Of a stretch of DNA of 9,190 nt, positions 1 through 5,150 are shown in pieces. Within the stretch, counting starts at the first letter, position 1, and each line of letters starts with the position of its first letter. The notes below the pieces were generated by a model, which did not search any database, was not told where the DNA came from, and saw nothing but the letters and a program-made list of their open reading frames with translations. A program made the position numbers and the translations under genes. This stretch comes from an uncultured Selenomonadaceae bacterium. Lineage in GTDB: Bacteria; Bacillota; Negativicutes; Selenomonadales; Selenomonadaceae. The stretch is taken from assembly GCA_958415865.1 (NCBI GenBank), contig CATYZV010000055.1, forward strand, positions 1-9,190, written 5' to 3'.

Positions 1-13
1 CTATATAAATATA

Positions 14-44
14 CCCTCTGCCGGTTTATGCTGCCGGCAAAGGG
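14..44 (-). terminator. Hairpin at 3' end of the rluB-flavoprotein operon
   Basis: CCCTCTGCCGG (14-24) and CCGGCAAAGGG (34-44) form an 11-bp stem with one G-U pair on RNA and a 9-nt loop, 10 bp past the flavoprotein stop codon. On the minus strand it is followed by an interrupted U-rich stretch (1-13); on the plus strand by CTTTT. This suits an intrinsic terminator, perhaps working in both directions, but the minus-strand U tract is poor and the gene on the other side is outside the window. Confidence 0.55.
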
Positions 45-54
45 CTTTTCAAGT

Positions 55-1287
55 TCATTCTGTGCAGCTGATGCCTGCCGTCCAGCCCATGGAAAAGGCT
101 GCCTGAAGGTTGTAGCCGCCGGTGAATCCGTCTACGTCGACGACTTCGCCGACGCAGTAGAGGTCTTTGATGATTTTTGATTCCATCGTTTTGGGGTTTA
201 TTTCTTTAGTTGAGATGCCGCCTGCCGTAACGATAGCTTCGCTGAGCGGGCGCGTGCGGCTGATATGCACTCTTAAGTGCTGAAGAATGTCCACGAGGCG
301 TTCGCGTTCTGTGCGGCTTATCTGGTTGGTAAATTTATCTTCGTCGATGCAGGCGAGGTCGATTATGACGGGTATCAATTTTGCCGGCAGCAGCTCGCCT
401 AGGGAGTTTTTGATCTGCTTGCGGCTGTATTTTTCCAGATCGCGCTGTACGCGCTTGTCGAGCTGTTCGCGCGTCAGTGCGGGCTTCAAATTGATTTCCA
501 GTTCTGCATCTTTGCCGGAGCGCAGTGCCAAGGCTATTTTTCTGCTCATGGACAAGATGATAGGACCGCTGACACCGAAATGGGTGAACAGCATTTCGCC
601 GAACATCTCCTCGTCTTCTCTGCCGTCGATGTAGGACTTCACGTTGACGTTGCGCAAAGATAAGCCTTGGAGTTCTTTTACCCATTCTTCATCTGATTCC
701 AGCGGCACGAGTGCCGGGTGCAGCTCGATGATGGTATGGCCTGCTTTGGCGGCGATTTTACAGCCGCTGCCGTCAGAGCCTGTGCCGGGGTACGACGCGC
801 CGCCGGCAGCGAGAATCACGCTGTCAGCCGGATAAAAATTCTGCTTGGTGTATACGCCGATGACTTTGCCGCCGTCTATCTTCAATTCCAAGGCATCTTC
901 ATTGTAGACTACGCGCACGGCTAAGCGGCGCAGTTCGCGTTCAAAGGCTGCAACGACATCTATAGCCTTGTCGCTGACGGGAAATACCCTGCCGCCGCGC
1001 TCTTCTTTTAACGGCACATTCTGTTCTTCGAGAAAAGAGCGGATATCCCAGTTGAAAAAGTGGCTGAATGCGCTGTACAAAAATCTGCCGTTGCCCGGAA
1101 TATTCTTGATGAATTCCTGCAAGGCTGCCGTGTTCGTAACATTGCAGCGGCCTTTGCCCGTTATCATGAGCTTGCGTCCCAGCTGGCGGTTCTTTTCCAG
1201 CAGTGTTACTTCCGCGCCTTTTTGCGCTGCGGCAACGGCTGCCATAAGCCCTGCCGCACCGCCGCCTATTATAACTACGCTCTTCAT
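55..1287 (-). CDS. HI0933/YhiN-family FAD-dependent oxidoreductase
   Basis: A 410-residue flavoprotein. The N-terminus is a Rossmann FAD-binding motif (IIGGGAAG, residues 6-13) with the ribose-binding acid E31 at the end of the second strand. It is followed by the family signature GKGRCN at 44-49. A second conserved stretch (AAGGASYPGTGSDG, about 160-173) and the C-terminal GE-x-x-D-x-x-G-x-x-GGYNLQ segment (about 380-395) complete the FAD cradle, so the protein appears full length. Known members are cytosolic flavoproteins, variously labelled NAD(P)/FAD-dependent oxidoreductase or aminoacetone-oxidase-like. The true substrate is not established, and BaiN-type bile-acid labels should not be assumed. 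Its ATG overlaps the end of rluB by 4 bp, so the two are probably co-transcribed and translationally coupled. Family assignment is sure; the reaction is not. Confidence 0.93.
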   Translation of the reverse strand: MKSVVIIGGGAAGLMAAVAAAQKGAEVTLLEKNRQLGRKLMITGKGRCNVTNTAALQEFIKNIPGNGRFLYSAFSHFFNWDIRSFLEEQNVPLKEERGGRVFPVSDKAIDVVAAFERELRRLAVRVVYNEDALELKIDGGKVIGVYTKQNFYPADSVILAAGGASYPGTGSDGSGCKIAAKAGHTIIELHPALVPLESDEEWVKELQGLSLRNVNVKSYIDGREDEEMFGEMLFTHFGVSGPIILSMSRKIALALRSGKDAELEINLKPALTREQLDKRVQRDLEKYSRKQIKNSLGELLPAKLIPVIIDLACIDEDKFTNQISRTERERLVDILQHLRVHISRTRPLSEAIVTAGGISTKEINPKTMESKIIKDLYCVGEVVDVDGFTGGYNLQAAFSMGWTAGISCTE

Positions 1288-2030
1288 TTTTTGCCACCTT
1301 CTGTCAGACGTTTCAGACGGCGCAGCTCTGCTTCCGTAAGCTGGCGGTATTCGCCGCGCTTTAAGCCTTGCAGCGTCAAGCCTGCAAATACGATGCGCTT
1401 CAGTGCTCTGACTTCATAGCCCAATGCCTGAAACATTCGGCGCACTTGGCGGTTTCGGCCTTCGTGAATCGTTATTTCCACGATGGAGCGTTTCGCCGCT
1501 TTGTCGTAAGAATCGAGATAGACATCAGCAGGAGCCGTTTTGCCGTCGTCTAGCTGTATGCCGTCCGCCAGCTTGAACATATCCTCTTTAGTTATCAAGC
1601 CTTCAATTTTTGCAACGTACGTCTTTTCAATCTCATACTTGGGATGCAGCAGCTTGTTCATGAATTCGCCGTCATTCGTCAGCAGCAACAGGCCTTCTGT
1701 CTGGTAATCGAGCCTGCCGATCGGGAAGATGCGCTCAGGAACGTCGGAGAGAATATCCACGACGGTCTTTCTGCCGCGGTCATCCTTGACGCTGGAGATA
1801 TAGCCGCGCGGCTTATTCAGAATGTAATAAACCTTTTTCGCGCTTATCTGCACCTGTTTACCTTTGTAAAATACCTTGTCCTTAGCAGGGTCGATTTTCG
1901 TGCCCAGCTCCGTGATGACGATGCCGTTGACGCGGACATGGCCGGCGGCGATCAGCTTTTCTGCTTCGCGGCGGGAAGCAATGCCGGCACGGCTCAGAAA
2001 TTTTTGCAGTCGTTCTTCCAGGGGACTCAT
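1284..2030 (-). CDS. rluB: Ribosomal large-subunit pseudouridine synthase (RluB-type)
   Basis: A 248-residue RsuA/RluB/E/F-family pseudouridine synthase that isomerises a uridine in 23S rRNA, in the family of E. coli RluB (U2605). An N-terminal S4 RNA-binding domain (about 5-65, with RLQKFLSRAGIASRREAE at 7-24) precedes the catalytic domain. Visible motifs are NKPRGYISS (72-80), GRLDYQTEGLLLLTNDG (105-121) with catalytic Asp108, and EGRNRQVRRM (190-199). The length is normal. The start is not fully settled: the purine-rich GAAAGG abuts the ATG at 2030 with no spacer, so it would serve a CTG at codon 4 better, yet the usual family N-terminus (ERLQKFL) is downstream of both. A six-codon reading frame (MLFMKG) without a ribosome site ends in an ATGA overlap with this start. 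First gene of a two-gene operon. Confidence 0.93.
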   Translation of the reverse strand: MSPLEERLQKFLSRAGIASRREAEKLIAAGHVRVNGIVITELGTKIDPAKDKVFYKGKQVQISAKKVYYILNKPRGYISSVKDDRGRKTVVDILSDVPERIFPIGRLDYQTEGLLLLTNDGEFMNKLLHPKYEIEKTYVAKIEGLITKEDMFKLADGIQLDDGKTAPADVYLDSYDKAAKRSIVEITIHEGRNRQVRRMFQALGYEVRALKRIVFAGLTLQGLKRGEYRQLTEAELRRLKRLTEGGKK

Positions 2031-2035
2031 CCTTT

Positions 2036-2084
2036 CATAAAAAGCATAAATAAAACAGAGCTGAACACACTATATCAGCCCTGT
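2036..2084 (-). terminator. Terminator-like hairpin in the rluB leader
   Basis: ACAG-a-GCTGA (2055-2064) and TCAGC-c-CTGT (2075-2084) form nine pairs with one internal mismatch around a 10-nt loop. On the minus strand the stem is followed at once by a T-rich run (2054-2036). It lies between the predicted rluB promoter and the rluB start, with no other minus-strand gene upstream in the window. It may therefore be an attenuator in the rluB leader; the stem is weak, so a plain hairpin is also possible. Confidence 0.4.
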
Positions 2085-2123
2085 CGATAATCTCTGTACA
2101 AAAAATCTCGTTTATATGATTAT

Positions 2124-2152
2124 ATTTTACACTACCTGCCCTAAAGATGCAA
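2124..2152 (-). promoter_or_regulatory. Predicted sigma-70 promoter for rluB
   Basis: Read on the minus strand, TTGCAT (complement of 2147-2152) and TAAAAT (complement of 2124-2129) are separated by 17 bp, matching a vegetative promoter at 4/6 and 5/6 positions. Transcription would begin near 2117, giving a leader of about 87 nt that contains the hairpin at 2055-2084. No experimental support; pattern only. Confidence 0.5.
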
Positions 2153-2219
2153 TAAACAATAGACGGCAGCAATCATTTGACATAATATAGCAGATATTCG
2201 TCTGACCTAGATGACGTTT

Positions 2220-2245
2220 ACTGATATTTGTGCTAAAATATCAGT
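2220..2245. promoter_or_regulatory. 10-bp inverted repeat, possible operator of the thioesterase gene
   Basis: ACTGATATTT (2220-2229) and AAATATCAGT (2236-2245) are perfect inverted repeats around the 6-nt spacer GTGCTA. No T tract follows, so a terminator is unlikely. A perfect TATAAT sits 13 bp downstream (2259-2264), and the right arm covers where its -35 box would lie. No good -35 match is visible at 16-18 bp. A repressor or activator site controlling the thioesterase is the simplest reading; the regulator cannot be named from the sequence. Confidence 0.45.
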
Positions 2246-2326
2246 GGCAGCAATAGTATATAATCAAATCAAAATCCACATACTGCCACAAGTAATGCAG
2301 AGAGGAATTGATATATAATTAAAGAA

Positions 2327-2701
2327 TTGAAACCCGGTCTCGTCGGCACAGCTACCGTTACAGTAGTACCTGAAAACACAGCACAGGCAGTAGGCAGCGG
2401 CCTGCTTCCCGTATTCGGCACGCCCAGCATGTGCGCTCTGATGGAAGAAGCAGCCTGCAACGCTATCGCTGACTGCTTAGAAGAAGGCATGGGCTCTGTC
2501 GGCATCAGCCTGGATATCACGCATGATGCACCGTCCGCCATCGGCCAGAAGGTAACTGCTACGGCTGAACTCACTGCTGTAGACGGCAGAAAGCTGACGT
2601 TTTCGCTCCGCGTAGCTGACGATAAAAAACCTGTCGGCAAGGGCACTCATAACCGTTTCATCATCAACAATGAAAAATTCATGAGCAAGCTCAACAAGTG
2701 A
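2327..2701 (+). CDS. FlK-like hotdog acyl-CoA thioesterase
   Basis: A small hotdog-fold protein (124 residues from the TTG at 2327) resembling the fluoroacetyl-CoA thioesterase FlK. Counting from TTG, T32, E40 and H66 line up with the FlK catalytic Thr42, Glu50 and His76 at a constant offset of 10. The FlK-like GxGTHxR segment is present near the C-terminus (GKGTHNR). Such proteins hydrolyse short acyl-CoA thioesters in the cytosol; fluoroacetyl-CoA itself is unlikely to be the substrate here. The start is odd. The good ribosome site AGAGGA (2301-2306) is 20 nt from the TTG, too far to serve it. It is 11 nt from an in-frame ATT at 2318, which would give the natural-looking N-terminus MKELKPG. 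The nearest upstream in-frame stop is at 2309-2311, so no ATG or GTG is available. The gene diverges from rluB and stands alone before the thi promoter. Confidence 0.82.
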   Translation: MKPGLVGTATVTVVPENTAQAVGSGLLPVFGTPSMCALMEEAACNAIADCLEEGMGSVGISLDITHDAPSAIGQKVTATAELTAVDGRKLTFSLRVADDKKPVGKGTHNRFIINNEKFMSKLNK

Positions 2702-2703
2702 GA

Positions 2704-2733
2704 TTGACAGCTCAGCACAATTCATTATATAAT
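2704..2733 (+). promoter_or_regulatory. Consensus sigma-70 promoter of the thiGH operon
   Basis: A perfect TTGACA (2704-2709) and a perfect TATAAT (2728-2733) are separated by 18 bp, immediately after the thioesterase stop codon. Transcription would begin at about 2740, exactly at the 5' edge of the TPP riboswitch. Such a strong promoter ahead of an attenuator is typical of riboswitch-controlled operons. Confidence 0.85.
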
Positions 2734-2740
2734 TATACTG

Positions 2741-2828
2741 CTTAAAGGGAGCTGGTGTACCGGCTGAGAGGAAGCTTGCAGCTTCGACCTATAACCTGAT
2801 TTGGATAATGCCAACGTAGGAGAATAAG
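2741..2828 (+). ncRNA. TPP riboswitch (THI box)
   Basis: The aptamer is recognisable by its conserved blocks in order: GGGAGC (2748-2753), CTGAGA (2764-2769), a P3 hairpin GAAGCT/AGCTTC (2771-2785), AACCTGAT (2793-2800) and GGATAATGCCAACGTAGGA (2803-2821). A short P1 closes it: CTTA (2741-2744) with TAAG (2825-2828). It binds thiamin pyrophosphate and, being followed by an intrinsic terminator and then thiG and thiH, should stop transcription when TPP is plentiful. All core bases expected for ligand binding appear present. Confidence 0.95.
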
Positions 2829-2840
2829 TTTTGAAATTCC

Positions 2841-2874
2841 GAGGAAACGGCGTTGTCTGTTTCCTTTTTCTTTT
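2841..2874 (+). terminator. Intrinsic terminator of the TPP riboswitch
   Basis: GGAAAC (2843-2848) pairs with GTTTCC (2859-2864), extended by weaker outer pairs, and is followed by TTTTTCTTTT (2865-2874). It starts 12 nt after the end of the aptamer and so is the expected expression platform for TPP-dependent termination. Confidence 0.8.
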
Positions 2875-2926
2875 GCAATCGCATAGAGTTGACCAAGTGA
2901 TTGAACCGGCATCTCAGGCAATAGCG

Positions 2927-2981
2927 GAGTTCATGAAGGGGTGCACCACCGCGGGTGTAATTCTTTCGTGAACTCTTTTTT
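2927..2981 (+). terminator. Second attenuator-like terminator before thiG
   Basis: GAGTTCATG (2927-2935) pairs with CGTGAACTC (2967-2975) through nine base pairs (one G-U). The pairing can continue inward as AAGGGG with TTCTTT using several G-U pairs. Six Ts follow (2976-2981). This is a second complete intrinsic terminator downstream of the riboswitch terminator and 32 bp before thiG. If active without control it would silence the operon, so it should be conditional, weak, or bypassed. A near-perfect TATAAT just after it (2984-2989) could belong to a bypassing promoter, though its -35 (TTCTTT) is poor. Confidence 0.7.
2936..2968 (+). promoter_or_regulatory. T-box-like antiterminator motif (degenerate)
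   Basis: The loop side of the second hairpin carries AGGGGTG (2937-2943), ACCGCGGG (2948-2955) and a downstream CGT, resembling the T-box core AGGGTGG-N-ACCGCG and its usual 3' half. The tRNA-acceptor-binding UGGN is not intact (GTGCACC instead). Only about 60 nt separate it from the preceding terminator, too little for a specifier stem I. At best it is a remnant or minimal derivative of a T-box. An alternative is a 12-codon leader peptide (ATG at 2933, TGA at 2969-2971) with GGAG 3 nt upstream, running through the terminator stem. Confidence 0.3.
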
Positions 2982-3013
2982 ATTATAATATAAATACAGA
3001 ATGGAGAATCGCC

Positions 3014-3796
3014 ATGACAAATGAAAAGACTAAAGATATATTAAAGCTGGGCAGGCACGAATTTACTTCGCGCTTCATCCTCGGCTCAGGCAAGTATTCG
3101 CTGGAGCTCATCCGCGCTGCGGTGGAACAGGCAAAGGCTCAGATCGTTACGCTGGCTCTGCGCCGCGTCAATTCCGGCGGCGTTGCCAACATTCTCGATT
3201 ACATTCCTAAAGATGTTACGCTGCTGCCCAATACGTCGGGTGCGCGCAATGCCGATGAAGCTGTGCGCATCGCCCGCCTCTCGCGCGAACTTTGCAAGAG
3301 CGATCTCGTGAAAATCGAAATCATGCGCGACAGCCGCTATCTGCTGCCGGACAATCAGGAAACGATAAAGGCGACTGAAATCCTCGCCAAAGAAGGCTTT
3401 ACGGTAATGCCGTATATGTACCCCGACCTCAATGCTGCGCGCGATATGGCTGATGCCGGTGCTGCCTGCATAATGCCGCTGGGTTCCCCGATCGGCTCGA
3501 ACAAGGGACTTGCCACGCGCGAATTCATTCAGATTCTAATCGATGAAATCGATCTGCCCATCATTGTCGATGCCGGCATAGGAAGACCGTCGCAGGCGTG
3601 TGAAGCTATGGAAATGGGTGCCGCGGCTGTCATGGCGAACACTGCAATCGCTACGGCAGGCGATGTCCCCGCTATGGCTAGTGCCTTCCGCCTAGCCATC
3701 GAAGCCGGCCGCCTCGCTCATCTCGCCAAATTGGGCAGAGTCCGCGAAAAGGGTGCAGCACCTTCTTCGCCGCTGACAGGCTATCTGCGCGACTGA
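3014..3796 (+). CDS. thiG: Thiazole synthase ThiG
   Basis: A 260-residue TIM-barrel enzyme that builds the thiazole phosphate of thiamin from 1-deoxy-D-xylulose 5-phosphate, ThiS thiocarboxylate and dehydroglycine. Family landmarks are all present: FILGSGKY near the start (21-28), the PNTSG-x-R-x-AxEAVRIA-like segment at 72-87, Lys100 in LVKIEI as the expected Schiff-base lysine, LLPD (110-113), the phosphate-binding PLGSPIGS (155-162) and [11 protein letters not shown] (185-195). Length is normal. The start is supported by GGAG at 3003-3006, 7 nt upstream of the ATG. It lies behind the TPP riboswitch and is followed 25 bp later by thiH, its usual partner. In many genomes thiS and thiF sit beside thiG; neither is here. 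Confidence 0.97.
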   Translation: MTNEKTKDILKLGRHEFTSRFILGSGKYSLELIRAAVEQAKAQIVTLALRRVNSGGVANILDYIPKDVTLLPNTSGARNADEAVRIARLSRELCKSDLVKIEIMRDSRYLLPDNQETIKATEILAKEGFTVMPYMYPDLNAARDMADAGAACIMPLGSPIGSNKGLATREFIQILIDEIDLPIIVDAGIGRPSQACEAMEMGAAAVMANTAIATAGDVPAMASAFRLAIEAGRLAHLAKLGRVREKGAAPSSPLTGYLRD

Positions 3797-3821
3797 TTTT
3801 ATCATACAAGGAGCAAATACA

Positions 3822-5033
3822 ATGGATAATCATGTAAATGAAAGCATAATAAGCGACGATGCCAAAGAATGGCTCAAGAAAAACCGCACTGACCATATGA
3901 AGTACCTGCCTGACATGGAAGTGCTCGACAGCGATATATTGGATAAAGTTGTCAGCGATATGGACAGCTACGATTACGACAGCTATACGGCTATCGACGT
4001 GCGCAATGCACTGTCCCACACGCACAAAACGCCGGAGGATTTCCGCGCACTGCTGTCTCCTGCCGCCCTGCCTTTTCTCGAAGAAATAGCTCAGCAGGCA
4101 CAGCGCGAAACGAAAGCGCATTTCGGCAATTCCGTCTATATGTTCACGCCGATTTACATCGCCAACTACTGTGAAAACTTCTGCATCTACTGCGGCTTCA
4201 ACTGCCACAATAAGATAAAGCGCGCTCAACTCAACGAAGCTGAAATCGAACAGGAAATGGCAGCCATAGCCAAGAGCGGCTTACAGGAAATCCTGATTCT
4301 GACGGGCGAGAGCCGCAGCAAATCCACCGTTGAATACATCGGCAGGGCCTGCCAGATAGCACGCAAATACTTCCGCGTCATCGGGCTGGAAGTCTATCCG
4401 ATGAACAGCGAAGATTACGCCTACCTGCAAAAATGCGGCGCAGATTACGTTACGGTATTTCAGGAAACGTACAATTCGGACAAATACGAAACGCTGCATC
4501 TCGCCGGCCACAAGCGCGTATTCCCTTACCGCTTCTACGCTCAGGAACGCGCCTTAAAAGGCGGTATGCGCGGCGTGGGCTTTGCGGCACTTTTGGGGCT
4601 GGACGATTTCCGCAAGGACGCGCTCGCTACCGGTATGCACGCTTATTACCTCCAGAAAAAATATCCCCATGCTGAAATAGCCTTCTCCTGCCCGCGCCTG
4701 CGCCCCATCATCAACAATGACAAGATAAATCCGATGGACGTGCACGAAGCTCAGCTGCTGCAGGTCGTCTGCGCTTACCGCCTGTTCATGCCCTTTGCCA
4801 GCATCACCGTATCGACCCGCGAATGTGCCCGCGTCCGTGATAACCTAGTCAATATCGCCGCCACCAAGATTTCCGCCGGAGTCAGCACCGGCATCGGCGA
4901 GCACAGCAGCGATTCCAAGGACAAGGGCGATGCGCAGTTTGAAATCTCCGACGGACGCAGCGTCGACGAAGTCTACAAGAGCCTTTTAGACCACAATCTC
5001 CAGCCGGTCATGGCAGATTACCTCTATGTATAA
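3822..5033 (+). CDS. thiH: 2-iminoacetate synthase ThiH (radical SAM tyrosine lyase)
   Basis: A 403-residue radical SAM enzyme that cleaves tyrosine to p-cresol and dehydroglycine (2-iminoacetate), the glycine-derived precursor used by ThiG. The [4Fe-4S] motif C-x3-C-x2-C is at C117, C121 and C124 (YCENFCIYCGFN). Further family features are ILTGESRSK (about 159-167), EVYPM (about 190-194) and a C-terminal region rich in conserved Ser/Thr-Arg-Glu (STREC, about 329-333). The enzyme is oxygen sensitive and replaces the aerobic glycine oxidase ThiO, pointing to an anaerobic host. AAGGAG (3808-3813) lies 8 nt before the ATG. Co-transcribed with thiG and ended by the terminator at 5093-5122. Confidence 0.96.
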   Translation: MDNHVNESIISDDAKEWLKKNRTDHMKYLPDMEVLDSDILDKVVSDMDSYDYDSYTAIDVRNALSHTHKTPEDFRALLSPAALPFLEEIAQQAQRETKAHFGNSVYMFTPIYIANYCENFCIYCGFNCHNKIKRAQLNEAEIEQEMAAIAKSGLQEILILTGESRSKSTVEYIGRACQIARKYFRVIGLEVYPMNSEDYAYLQKCGADYVTVFQETYNSDKYETLHLAGHKRVFPYRFYAQERALKGGMRGVGFAALLGLDDFRKDALATGMHAYYLQKKYPHAEIAFSCPRLRPIINNDKINPMDVHEAQLLQVVCAYRLFMPFASITVSTRECARVRDNLVNIAATKISAGVSTGIGEHSSDSKDKGDAQFEISDGRSVDEVYKSLLDHNLQPVMADYLYV

Positions 5034-5043
5034 TAGAAATGAT

Positions 5044-5072
5044 TTGAAAAAAATCTTCTTATATTATATAAT
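5044..5072 (+). promoter_or_regulatory. Predicted promoter for rsmB-rlmN-FHA
   Basis: TTGAAA (5044-5049) and a perfect TATAAT (5067-5072) are separated by 17 bp, starting 10 bp after the thiH stop. Transcription would begin near 5079. Unusually, the promoter lies upstream of the thiGH terminator rather than after it, so its own transcript carries that hairpin about 14 nt from the 5' end. Confidence 0.65.
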
Positions 5073-5092
5073 TAAATCATGAATTTTTATTC

Positions 5093-5122
5093 AAAGACGC
5101 TGCATCAGCGTCTTTTTTCTTT
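5093..5122 (+). terminator. Intrinsic terminator after thiH
   Basis: GACGCTG (5096-5102) and CAGCGTC (5106-5112) form a perfect 7-bp stem around CAT, extendable by three A-T pairs, followed by TTTTTTCTTTT (5113-5123). It is the clear end of the thiGH transcript. It occupies the first codons of the longest possible rsmB reading frame, supporting a downstream rsmB start. Confidence 0.85.
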
Positions 5123-5150
5123 TAATATTACGCTTGAACGAGGTATTATC

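Noticed and set aside
335..1419. Long open frames antisense to or out of frame with the flavoprotein and rluB
   Set aside because: They have no domain signatures and are explained by codon bias of the real minus-strand genes.
2177..2182. Perfect TTGACA on the plus strand upstream of the thioesterase
   Set aside because: No TATAAT-like hexamer lies 16-18 bp downstream, so it is not supported as a promoter.
2269..2646. Minus-strand 125-codon frame over the thioesterase gene
   Set aside because: The plus-strand frame carries clear FlK-like catalytic residues; the antisense frame has no recognisable family features.
2327..2701. Fluoroacetate resistance gene
   Set aside because: The catalytic triad matches FlK, but the wider family acts on other acyl-CoAs and nothing nearby relates to organofluorine metabolism.
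2881..2981. Complete canonical T-box riboswitch before thiG
   Set aside because: There is no room for stem I and no visible specifier loop or AGTA/GA motifs, and UGGN is not intact; only a T-box-like core is reported at low confidence.
3678..4229. Minus-strand 183-codon frame across the thiG-thiH junction
   Set aside because: It overlaps two certain genes, has no ribosome site or family motif and is a shadow frame.
5079..5150. Upstream ATG extending rsmB by 24 codons
   Set aside because: The extension runs through the thiH terminator hairpin and T run, lacks a ribosome site, and does not match the RsmB N-terminus.
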